From the NCBI GenBank assembly GCA_043228905.1, contig JBHGNT010000016.1, forward strand, positions 3,410,001 through 3,474,000: a DNA stretch of 64,000 bases, written 5' to 3'. The notes below the pieces were generated by a model. It saw nothing but the letters and a program-made list of their open reading frames with translations. It searched no databases and was not told the DNA's origin. A program made the translations under genes and the position numbers. The DNA is from Azolla caroliniana (taxonomy: Eukaryota; Polypodiophyta). Shown here in pieces: positions 24,701 to 35,176 of this stretch; the first letter of the stretch is position 1; each line of letters begins with the position of its first letter.

Positions 24701-25707
24701 GTTCTTCATAGAGACATCTGCAAAGACCGCAGACAACATTAACCAATTATTTGAGGTAAAAGAAAATTTGGAAAGTGACAGTGTAATTCTGCATAGACAT
24801 TGTCATCTCAGCTATTTGCAGCCTGTAGTCTCATGCAATTTCATTAGTTTTAATGCTATCTATCAAGAGTACTTAGGGAAATTGAAGAACTCGTTTATCA
24901 AGAGTAATTTGAGAAATTGAAAGGCTCTTGTAACTGCACAAAGGGTTATTCATCTGATAGTATAACTTAGTAGTTAGTGCGAATCCTATGTTTTTGGGAG
25001 TTAGTACTAATTGAAATATGATATTTTTCTGGGGTCTCAGTGTCTCAAACATTTTTTGATCACTTCAAGCATTTTTGCTGGGTGAAGAGGATATCATATT
25101 ATGCCTTCACTGAAAAGCTCTTCAAAGCTCTTCAAATGAGTAGTATTGACTTGGGAGGAACCACTAGTCAGAGAAGATGGGTTACGATGGCAATTTGATA
25201 TGTTTAAAATCATATGATTCAAGGGCAAATACAGACAGATCCACCTTAAGATGCAGATTATTATTCCACTAACCCAATAACCACTTTATTGCTAATCTTG
25301 TAGATAGCGTACCATTTTTTCCAGGTGTCGACCATTTGGAAGAGTTGAATAATTCCTAGACGTAGGGCTAGTTCTAGAATGTAGTTTTTCATTTGCTAAT
25401 TGTAGAATAGAGGACTACTTTTGAATTTTGTTGAATGATCCAAATCTAAACCTAGATTTACAATGCAATGGAGCTAAGAGTCTTGACCAATAAATGCTAA
25501 TGTAGTATATAATATCCATGTAATACACAACACTTCACTCATATTTCAGGTGAATGCAAAATTTATTTATACTTATTCTTGTTTTAATGACTGCTTTTGA
25601 TCTATACCATTTTTGTTAAATTGTGTAAATGTTGAAATTGGCATTTGCTATTGTTTTTTCAGGAAATTGGAAAGAAGCTTCCACGACCTTCGATTCAGAG
25701 ATCGTAG
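21769..25707 (+). CDS. ARA6/RABF1-type plant Rab5 GTPase
   Basis: Eight exons: 21769-21793, 23562-23623, 23900-23983, 24076-24170, 24286-24391, 24479-24568, 24669-24755 and 25663-25707; 197 residues. The N-terminus MGCSASSP is an N-myristoylation (Gly2) plus palmitoylation (Cys3) signal, and the C-terminus ends LPRPSIQRS with no prenylation cysteines. This lipid-anchor swap defines the plant-unique RABF1/ARA6 class. GTPase motifs: P-loop GDSGVGKS (34-41), switch I Thr59 in VTVGASF, DTAGQE (83-88), NKTD (141-144), ETSAK (169-173). Length agrees with Arabidopsis ARA6 (202). Known role: traffic from multivesicular endosomes to the plasma membrane or vacuole. The first coding exon is only 25 bp, behind a 1.77-kb intron, and would be easy to miss; the residue-9 codon is split across that junction. 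Confidence 0.95.
21942..21990. repeat. GAA/TTC hairpin in RABF1 intron 1
   Basis: A (GAA)n run ending at 21974 meets a (TTC)4 run at 21979-21990 across a 4-nt loop, giving at least 12 perfectly paired bases in the pre-mRNA. It is preceded by GA repeats. Confidence 0.8.
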
Positions 25708-27075
25708 TGCAGGTAAAAACGATTCAAAAGACAATGGGTACTAAAGAAGTTTGTCAGTCTATGCTCATCCTTGTTCAGGAGAATGACTGGACAAGGATTG
25801 ACTCTCTGCCCATCCTTGTTTGTACTCTAGCTTAAAAGTGTACATAATATATGGCATTAAAATATTCCATTATACTTCGCAATGGATTTCTGCCTTGGAT
25901 TTATTTTATTTTGTATCAGTCCAATCCATCCACACTTCCAATGGATATTTTATTTTGGCCTCGGATTTATTTTATTTTGTATCAGTCCAATCAATCCACA
26001 CTTCCAATGGATATTTTATATGCAGTGTAAAATAATATGGGAAGGAAATGCAGCTTGATCTCCAGTGTAAAATACTGTTGGAAGAAATATGACTGCTCGG
26101 AATGAGGAAATGCAGCTTGATCTCTAATATCCAGGGTAAAATAATGTTGGAAGGAATATGACTGCTCGAAATGAACAAATCAGTGAGGATAGGTTTAGGG
26201 AAATTGTATATGATTGCTCGAAATTAATAATGCAGAAAATGTTGTGTACCCTTGTTGACATGCATTTTGATTTCAGTGCACAAAAAATCAACTTTAGGAG
26301 AGAGCTTTCAGTTATTGGATTCAAGTAAAACTCCATTCGTGGAGACAATTCATACTGAAATATTTCACTAAACCTATTGTATACGTTTAAATCAACTTTA
26401 GGAGAGAACTTTCAGTGATTGGATTCAATTAACTCCATTCGTGGAGACATTTCACTAATGAAATATTTCACACATGCATTGGATCTAAACCTATCGTACA
26501 CCTTCAAATCAATTTTGTTATGTTTGGCAAAACCAACTTTCAAGTCGCAAGTCCATGTGTGGAAACATTCCAATAAACCAAATGCTTTGGGAAGAAATAT
26601 TTCAATATGCATTGGATCTAAACCTATGTTATAACTTCAAATCCTTCTTGATGTGCATGACACCAACCATCACGTAGAGAATATCCTACATACACTACTA
26701 ATCCACTTTCTTCACTAATCTTTTGAGGCTAATTAATTTTTTGGAGCTTTAGCTCCCTTACATTTGTTTCAAACTAAAAATCTTTTTATTTTTAACATAT
26801 GCAAGTACCTTCAAATTATGTTGACATGTGACACCAGTCATATTTTCTTAGGAATATCTTGCTACAACCTATCTTTCCAAGCCTTCAACTCCCAAATCAT
26901 AAATAATCCATGGTACACCTTGGAACCCAATTATTCTACCTCTTCATGCACTCCCAAACATACTATCCGGGCCAATAACGGACAATGCAAATTTTACTTC
27001 TACAACGATGTATGCATTGTGTGGCAATATATGAAACCCAATTGTTTCTACATAGAAAAAAATTTGAACCTTTCC
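25708..27075. repeat. mosaic of tandem duplications downstream of RABF1
   Basis: Three successive arrays follow the gene. A 66-bp unit (CCTTGGATTTATTTTATTTT start) occurs at 25893-25958 and 25959-26024. A roughly 65-70-bp unit with AATGCAGCTTGATCTC and ATATGACTGCTCG occurs near 26047 and 26107. A 104-bp unit starting AATCAACTTTAGGAGAGA occurs near 26286 and 26390, with decaying echoes (GCATTGGATCTAAACCTAT) to 26640. The first array may overlap the RABF1 3' untranslated region. No coding content is recognised up to 27075. Confidence 0.75.
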
Positions 27076-27669
27076 ATGCACTTGTCTCATACGTTTGTTG
27101 TTGCACTTTGAAATGATCCAACAATTTTATGTGATGGGTTTAGTGATAATCAAATGCTGTCTTTTGAGGCATGGTGTTCAAGTGTTGATAAAAATCCCGA
27201 TGACAATACAAAATGGCCCAACTTCCACCATGGTAACTTTGTTAACTATTCCAAACACATACTCTTAATGTGTGCCAACTCTTAGATTTGAACATGACTC
27301 AAAAGATAGAATTTTATGACCTCTAAAGCATCTGTTGATGATCTCATAACATTGTTGGATCATTTCAAAGTGTGACACGCATCATGCAACAATTAATCAA
27401 ATGTTATTGAGGCATGTTGTTCAAAGTGTTAATAAAATTCTCGATGACAAAATGCAAAATGGCCCAACTTCCACCATGGTAAAACTTTGTAAACTATTCC
27501 AACCAAACACATTCCCTTAATGTGTGCCAACACTTAGATTTCAACAACATGCCTCAAAAGGCGGCATTTGATGACCTCTAAAGCAATTGTTGATGATCAT
27601 CACGTAAAACTGTTGGATCATTTCAAAGTGTGACATGCATCATGCAACAAACGTATGAGCCAAGTGCAT
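27076..27669. mobile_element. element-like block with ~60-70-bp inverted ends
   Basis: Left arm 27076-27134 (ATGCACTTG...CTTTGAAATGATCC...) is the near reverse complement of right arm 27599-27669 (...GGATCATTTCAAAG...CAAGTGCAT). The right arm carries an extra block of about 11 bp around GTGACATGCATC. The homology stops at the shared GTGCAT edge on both sides. The interior holds two diverged ~245-bp direct repeats (starting near 27149 and 27396) with GATGACAA, AAATGGCCCAACTTCCACC and AATGTGTGCCAAC. No protein. Consistent with a non-autonomous inverted-repeat transposon; no target duplication seen. Confidence 0.5.
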
Positions 27670-28040
27670 TTTTTATCATTTCAAAGTGTGATGTAAGCAA
27701 AAGCTGTGTGAATAGTGAGAACAAAATAAATAACATGATCATTTAGACCAAATATCATGAAGGAATGAATAACAAATGTTGGGACTTGAATATCCCAAGT
27801 TTCATAAGAGCCCTTGTTGATGATCATCACGTAAAACTGTTGGATCATTTCAAAGTGTGACATGCATCATGCAACAAACGTATGAGCCAAGTGCATTTTT
27901 TATCATTTCAAAGTGTGATGTAAGCAAAAGCTGTGTGAATAGTGAGAACAAAATAAATAACATGATCATTTAGACCAAATATCATGAAGGAATGAATAAC
28001 AAATGTTGGGACTTGAATATCCCAAGTTTCATAAGAGCCC
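27587..28040. repeat. exact 227-bp tandem duplication
   Basis: 27587-27813 and 27814-28040 read identically throughout. The unit contains the right inverted arm of the preceding element plus flanking sequence. Either a very recent duplication or an assembly artefact. Confidence 0.9.
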
Positions 28041-28316
28041 TAACTAACATAAGTGCATGCTTACTGGAGGTTAATATGTTCCTTTTTACAAGTCATTTCA
28101 CTTTATATAAGAGATTCCAAGAGCAGTAACCAAGCAAAGACAAAATGGTCTTTCCTGTCCACGTTTTATTTAAGTGATTTTAGGACTAACGGTATATCAA
28201 AATATAGATAGTGACATGATTTTAACTCAAGCCACCAATCTTAGTTAACCTGCTAAAACATAACCGCTGAAGAGACAGAAAATACAAAGAGATTTTGTGA
28301 AGTACATTATTTACAT

Positions 28317-31300
28317 TTAGGCTATCAAAATTGATCTAACTGTCCTTATGAAATCACACTCCAAACCGCCGATGCAACTCATATATTGCTGTGAATGATG
28401 TGCATTCAGCTTCAAAAGGGCCACCTCAAAGTCCCGTTCATCCAACCCTAGAATAAACCCCACTAGCCAGGATTAACATACAGTAGAAGCATAGGTAACT
28501 AATTGGTTGAGATATATGGAACATTCATGAATTCGCTTTCCCCAAACCCCCACTGCTTCTCCAAATGCCCTTGGCCAGCCCCTCTCAAGGAAATTATATG
28601 GTCATTTTCCCTTTTTTCTAACTTTGTGTTGTGTAAGCCATCTTGCTGGGGGATTGACCAGGGGTGTTTAGGGAAATAATGAAAAAAATATTGAGATTTT
28701 CCCGGTTGTGTATTGTAATGATCCAAAAGAGGAACAATATATAAATTACAGGATACACACATACCAGCATCTTGAGCCAAACTGAGGAGAGATGACGTTT
28801 CCTCAAGTCCATCTACTTTGAGATTGGGGATGAGATGCAAATGCTTTGCTGAATTCTTTGTACCTGTATCAAGCTCTGGAGTAGCACCTACCCACACTCC
28901 TCTCATTTCCCTACATCAATCATAACAATCAATAACTTTAATGTTACAAACCCAACCGATATTTAGTACTTATTCAATTTCTCACTCACATAAATCATTA
29001 ACCATGATCCAACAGTTGCAAGGAGCAGTGCGCCCTCTGAAGACCCTTACATATATTCTTATCTATGTCTCCAGAACAGACAAGGAACGGACTTCTAATA
29101 CACGGAAGTATTTGAATTGATAATTCGAGATAATATATAATGAAACTTTAAATTTGACAACATACAAGTTTGTGAATATGATGCATTCAAGACAAAAAAT
29201 AGGAAATTATAAACATGATACCCATATTTATATTCTTATACATGCCTCCAGAAGAGTACATGAATAGACTTTTAACACACGATGAGTTATACATGTCTCC
29301 AGACGAGTACATGAATTGACTTTTAACACACGATGAGTCTTCGAATTGATAATTGGATAAAATATATAATAGAATCACGAATTTGATACAACATACAATT
29401 TTGTTAACATGATGCATTCAGGACAAAAATAAGAAAATTATAAACATGCTTTTGATTTGATATATTGAGATTTAATGCTTGATTTTTTCAAATATCAATA
29501 TACTTAGCTAGAAGGTGATTCACTGATCTCAAGATCAAAGATATTAAAGGTTCTCTCTATTTATCAACCTTTTTTTCCAAATACCGGTAAGCTTCTTGAA
29601 TTGAATAATATACCTCATGAAAAGTTGTGCTGCTTGTTTACTGTATCCTGGAAGGTTTTCCAACTCTCTTTTGAGTTCAAGATAGCTTGATATGTGTTTT
29701 AATGAGCAAACTCCACCGGGCACAGCATTTGCAATTTTGAGAAGATGTGATCCCCTCATTAACACGAAAAAACAAGATTATAGACACCAAAATATTAATC
29801 TGGAACCCAAGAAATTTAGGTTAGGAATACCTATAATCCCCGATCGTGCTCTCAAACACATCCTCCAGCTCACTTTTGTTTGCAACTAGCACATCCTGTA
29901 TCTTTGAAATTCCCATAATTTGGAGCTTCTGTTCATGCATATCATTTAATTTGAGATCTTTTTTATGAACCAAAACAAAACTAATTTTCAAGAACAATAT
30001 CATAACCACCATACAACATCTATGCTATCTTCACTATGGCCAGAAAAATTAATATGTAATTTCAAGGACCGCTATATTATTCCATCTTTCATTTAAGTTG
30101 ATATAAATCAGCCTCTAATGAATGGCCTTTCGTTTCTATCATGCTCTGTATTTATCACTCTATCATAACTAGCAAATCCAGTTGCATCGGTGTAATCTTA
30201 TTGAATCATAAAATCAGACACCAAAAAAGATATTACTCATTTGAAAATTACGTAAAATGATCCCAAATCCACTAATGTACAGTAGTTAACAAAATTGATA
30301 TGAATCTATAGAAAAAAGTTCTCATTAAAAGGTCTCAACATGTATTTCTCCAAAAGAAGGAAAAGAACACATTCCCGGGAATATGCATGGCATCTTTTGC
30401 ATGTTGCAGATTAGACCATCATAACGAACCTTTTTCTAACAAAAGATAATTATCTTATATGACATATTACATTTTCTTAATGCTGCAAAGGGACTAGCAT
30501 GACATATTTCATTTTCTTAATGCTGCAAAGGGACTAGCATGACATATTTCATTTTCTTAATGCTGCAAAGGGACTAGCATGACATATTTCATTTTCTTAA
30601 TGCTGCAAAGGGACTAGCATGACATATTTCATTTTCTTAATGCTGCAAAGGGACTAGCAGGGCAGCAAGCAATGAGATAAAAAAATTATGATGCTTAAAT
30701 CTATTATAAGAAATAGGTATTTCACTTTGAAGTCAAACAATACTTAATTCATCAAAATGCCAAAGATGAATAAAGGTGTAGTATTTTGCTTAATTCCAAC
30801 CTTGAACAGGAGCTTTACTTTCTCAATATCTGATGGATAACTCAGGAATGTGGTAGCCAAGAACCACCTCTCCACTTCAGCATCATTACTGTCAACATAG
30901 ATTCCCAACTCCTTGGAAAAACGCCCTCCAACCTTCTTTACAAGTTTGCGTGCAACCTGCACAGATTCTGGATAAAAAATCACATTCTTCCAGGTGAACA
31001 ATTTGAAATCCAGATGGTGGAAATAAAAGTATATTCCTATACCTCTAGACACATGAATGAGAAACTCTATATTATATCACTTCCATGTTTATGCGTACAA
31101 GGCAGAAGTGACAGAAATCAAGCTTTGAAAGACAAACATCACACACTGGAAGAAAAGAGGCATTTAGCTGGCAATTCATACCACCCAGCAAAAATCATCC
31201 TGTTTGACTAGGGAGGGGGATGGTAGCTTTTTGCTGATACAGAAGATGGTCAATCTTCCTTCATGCCATGGAATGGAGGATATGCCCTCCCCCCATTCAA

Positions 31301-34300
31301 TGAGGATAAGTAAGAACTGCTAGGCACCAGGTGTTCCCTCCCTTTCTCATTCCTTGTTCTCCATTAGCTTCTAGCCTGTGATCTGAACAATGAATATTAA
31401 ATTCATGAATTACATAGGCCTTGTAAAGCTTCTTTTGGGTCCCATAGGTCATATATCTGGCCTTCCAGGACATTAAGAGTATTATAATAATAATAAATTC
31501 TTATTAGGAAACTAATTGTCGACGATCGGATTGGGGCTTACTATAGTGGTAACTAATGACAGAGAATTAGGGTTCAATTCTGGAGAGAGAGCCTGAGAAA
31601 CTACAACAACATCCAAGAAATGCAGCAAGTGTGCAAATTGCCCAATCCTGACACATGAGGCTTTCACAAATAACAATATTGGGCTTGCACAATCCAAGTT
31701 CCTTAACAAGGATTTATTGGAGACAAGTCTGGTGCAAGCAACACTTTTTCAGCAAGAGCACTGGAATGCCTATGAGGCCCACCATCTGTATGCAATACCT
31801 AAGAGACCTGCCTCACGAATATGTAATCCCTAAGAACACATTCCAAACCAATTGCATCAATATTCACCTCTTCCACGTGCTTCAAGTGGCATATTGCAAT
31901 TGGGAACCTCATCAAACAGCTGGAAATAGAGAGGCAGATACATGCATAAATCTGGAAGATCACATATGTGAACTGTATAATCAACAGATAAGTTAAAACT
32001 TATAACCAGGATATTGTTACGAGCATGACCATAACCGTAGCTCTTTGACCTTAGGGTTAGGTGTGAGCTAATTCATATGGAATGATGGTAAGGGTTGAGT
32101 TATTCTCAATCCTACAATGGGAGATAACTTTAGAGAGTTTCATCACTTGACCACTTATAATAAAGCAGTCACGTGTGAAATAAACAAGAGCCTAGGGTTT
32201 GAGCCTATATAAGAAGGCTAGCTACCATCGTGGAGGGGATCATCTTTATTATTATTTGTGTAGCAAAGCTCTAGCTTCATTCACATGTTCCTCCATCAAA
32301 CACAAGTTATGATCCATGTCCAAACTTCCTCCTTAATTTTATTTTAGTTTCTTACATATATGTTAAGGAAGTTTTATTCATTTCTTCAAGTTATCTTCAA
32401 AATGGGGAGATGTAACATTGTGAGGTCTCATAAGCCATTTGGGCCTTATAATAAAGGCAACGATACTAGTGAAGAAACAAAGTGATGAAACTGGTAAAAA
32501 ACAAAGTGTCGACCAATCTTATGGAGGAACAAAGAAAAAAAATTGCTCCATATATGTTTGAATTTCCACCTACGAGAAAGCAAGATACTCTGTGAGCCTC
32601 CCCCTCTCATTGTACTATGGGAGACCCATGTTCCATTCATAAGAAACGGGAATATAAAATGCTCTACATTATAAAACAAATAAAAGACAAGTTCTGACTC
32701 TGATAAACGAAGTTGCTGCAGGATACCAGTCTCCGGAAGACAGATAAATATACTCATCACCTACGGCTTGGTACTCACAAAGTTTGGTATCACTCGACTA
32801 CACAGAAATATACATTCTGTGCATTTTACAATACATGTTTTATGCATTTTTTATAAACTGTGACAGACATACATATTACCTTTTCTTAACATGTCTATCG
32901 GCTAATGTGCAGCATATTATGATACATTCTCTCACCTGGTAATAATGAAAACTCATGCTGCTCACATCTTAATGGTTAATCCAGCTTAAAATCTAAAAAA
33001 CCTAGGCCTACTAGGACTTCCATCTCAAAGAGCATTTTCTTTGCAGGGCTGAAAAATGAACAAGAATAATTCATACAGCTCCCCTACACTAATTAAAGAG
33101 AAGTACCTCGATTGCAGCTTCTGTATGGAGAGGGGTCAAAGTTTGTGATCCGAGAATGGATTGATCAATAACTCCTGCGAAAGTATTATCATCTCTGGGT
33201 TCTGGAAGTGTTGGCTCATTACTATTATTAAACCTCCGTAAGAAATAGGATGCAGAGGATGGAGTTCCCTCGTGCGATTTACTAATATTGCTACCTCCAG
33301 GTGTCTTATATATAACCTTTCTGCTCAAAGTGCTGATGCTATGAAGTCCAGAAGAAGGTGTTGCAGAAGGTGTTACAGGAGATTCCAAAGGGGCCAATGT
33401 GGAAGTCATCCCATTACCTGTAAAAATACAATAAGAATTTGCAAGCACTGCATGACTTGATCTCTACAACTCAGTAAACATGACTAAGCTATTATAAACA
33501 AATTCAAGTTAACACGCAGAGAAGAAAAAAGATAGGAGGTGGAATTCTGGTTTACAGAGGATTTCTAACTGTATCAATCTTCAAAACTCCGCAAACATAC
33601 TACAAGAGACTTCTAAACCTCCACAGCAGGAGTAAGACACAGGCCTATTTTGAACTTGGAGTTGATGAATACATTAACATTTTCAAGAACGTACTGATCT
33701 CCAAAAAATTAGTTACAGAAGAACTTGCAAGAGTTAAATGCTTAATCTACACAAAACATAGATCTAAAAAGATGTAACAACCACCATTTAACTCTCCAAA
33801 ACATAGAGAAACATAAGAACTTACAAAAATATAAGCTCGGAAATCTTGCGAATTCAGTGAACATAAGAACTTGTGGAGAAAGGATTAACATTCTAAACTT
33901 CATTGAATATAAGTACTTGCAAGAACCACGGGTTTAAATTCTCTGCCTCTAAAATGTATGTGGCTAGAGAGAAAATAGGGAATTTTGTTAGCTTGTTTTT
34001 AAGATAAAATAATGTACAACGTAAGTACTGAGATAATGCACGTGGTAACCATAATGACTAGTTAGTTAAAGAAGAGATACTATTTTCATCAGAATAACGA
34101 TAGTGAAGAATTAATTAGAGAAAATATTTTCATCAGCCTAATAATCTCCACTGGTTTCACTCCTAACCAAAGCCACTAATTAACAATGGCCACTTCTAAT
34201 TCTCTCAATTATGGTATAATGCTTAATCCATAATTTCACCATAAATTAAGCTTCAATATAATATGCTTAATCCATAATGACCATAAATGAAGCTTCAATC

Positions 34301-35082
34301 TTGAAAATTTACAGCAGACTAACTTTCTAATGAGAGAACTGCCGCTAATTAAATCTCATGATTAGCAAAAATGGCCAGTAACGAGCGCCAGGGTTTTTCA
34401 GACAGACATATAACACTAAAAAGGACAGGCAAATAACCTAGAAGGCTGACGAAACAAAGCAGAAGTAGGATTTAATATTTACGGGGAGATGGAGAACGAA
34501 TAACAGAGAAAACAGTCCCGAAACAAGAAGAAAGCAGCAAATGTTAGAGGGTATATGTAGCATAAACCAGAGATAGACAGAAAACAGTACAGCAAAAGAT
34601 AAAACATAGCATAGAAAAGTGTCAAAATAAGGACAGGGAAGGAAAATACATAAATTGCACAGAAATACAGACGAGGGATATCACTTACCTCTGTCGATGA
34701 GTTCGGATGGTGTTGCAAGAATATTGCGAGCTGTAGATGAGGGTACAGAAAGTTTCCTTTTATATAGCCGTGGAGAAAATGAGGATGGTGAAGGGTAAAT
34801 AAGAGGCCCATACATGAAAGAATCGGATGTAAGGAACTCCATGAAAGCTCGCACCATAGAACGGATCTTGTTACGAAGCACGAGCTTCTTCTTCTTGAAG
34901 AAGACGAACGAAGCCGAAGGATTGCTGTTCCGTTTCTTAGAGGAGGAGGAAGAAGGAGACAGTTTGGAGTTGGTGCCAGCTCTGGGGATACAGGTGCGGC
35001 CATGGTCAGATGCGGCGGATCGCTGATATTCCTCCTCTTCGGCAGCGATGGGATGCAAACGAGGGGGTGCATACTTCACCAT
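28317..35082 (-). CDS. uncharacterised plant protein with HhH-GPD (DNA glycosylase)-like C-terminal half
   Basis: Seven exons in transcript order: 35082-34689, 33417-33107, 30956-30801, 29928-29831, 29754-29614, 28910-28765, 28447-28317; 458 residues. Residues 1-230 are Ser/Lys-rich low complexity (poly-Ser, FFKKKKLVLRNK) with no domain I know. From about 236 the protein resembles HhH-GPD folds: GGRFSKELGIYVDSNDAEVE, RWFLATTFL, GISKIQDVL, the hairpin ELENLPGYSKQAAQLFMRE (350-368), RGVW, and a closing AGLDERDFEVALLKL helix. In endonuclease III-type enzymes the hairpin carries a catalytic Lys; here Gln360 appears to occupy that place, with Lys359 beside it. Asp381 (ELDT) could be the distal Asp. 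No 4Fe-4S cysteine cluster. Inference: nuclear DNA-binding or monofunctional glycosylase-like protein. Family placement rests on remembered patterns, not a search. Exon 3 could instead use an earlier donor. Confidence 0.75.
29047..29455. repeat. nested duplications in intron 5 of the HhH gene
   Basis: A block with ATTCTTATCTATGTCTCCAGA, GAATTGATAATT, ATAATATATAAT and GATGCATTCAAGACAAAAA occurs twice (about 29052-29220 and 29290-29452). Inside, a 51-bp unit starting TTATACATGCCTCCAGA is directly repeated at 29236-29286 and 29287-29337. Confidence 0.8.
30461..30660. repeat. 40-bp minisatellite, five copies, in intron 3 of the HhH gene
   Basis: Five head-to-tail 40-bp units start at 30461, 30501, 30541, 30581 and 30621. 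Each reads GACATATTTCATTTTCTTAA then TGCTGCAAAGGGACTAGCAT; only the first (one base) and the last (final base) differ. The near identity indicates recent expansion. There are no unique spacers between units. Confidence 0.97.
31527..31600 (+). mobile_element. tRNA-derived SINE head (fragment)
   Basis: An A-box-like GCTTACTATAGTGG (about 31536-31550) lies about 35 bp before a B-box-like GGTTCAATTCT (31571-31581), the layout of an internal RNA polymerase III promoter. It resembles the candidate at 56064-56135. It lies antisense in intron 2 of the HhH gene. No full tRNA fold and no clear tail. Confidence 0.4.
32015..32417 (+). mobile_element. possible solo LTR-like segment
   Basis: The segment opens TGTTAC and closes GTAACA (short inverted ends of LTR type). 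It contains a promoter-like GCCTATATAAGAAGG (about 32202) followed by a leader-like stretch, but no primer-binding site follows and the flanking 5-mers differ (GATAT, TTGTG). Length 403 bp, in intron 2 of the HhH gene. Weak call. Confidence 0.3.
34216..34305. repeat. 44-bp imperfect duplication in intron 1 of the HhH gene
   Basis: ATGCTTAATCCATAAT followed by ACCATAAAT and AAGCTTCAAT occurs at 34219 and again at 34263, with a few substitutions and small gaps. Confidence 0.8.
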
Positions 35083-35090
35083 AGCTTCGC

Positions 35091-35176
35091 TTAGGGTTAA
35101 TCTTAGGGTTTGATTGCTCAGGCTTTAGCGAATTTGCTGTGTGTCTGCAGGTAGGTAGGTGTTGCTCAAACCCTAA
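35091..35176 (-). promoter_or_regulatory. telo-box cluster upstream of the HhH gene
   Basis: Three telomere-unit motifs lie within about 95 bp upstream of the minus-strand ATG: TTAGGGTTAA (35091), TTAGGGTTT (35103) and AAACCCTAA (35168). Established knowledge: telo-boxes (AAACCCTAA) are enriched near transcription starts of plant genes for translation and cell cycle. No TATA box recognised. Confidence 0.5.

Noticed and set aside
28499-28906. 135-residue minus-strand frame as a stand-alone gene
   Set aside because: Its first ~48 residues are exon 6 of the HhH gene; the rest is intron read-through past a good donor at 28764.
30461-30660. Regular 40-bp repeats as a CRISPR-like array
   Set aside because: Units are contiguous with no variable spacers, and the setting is a plant intron.
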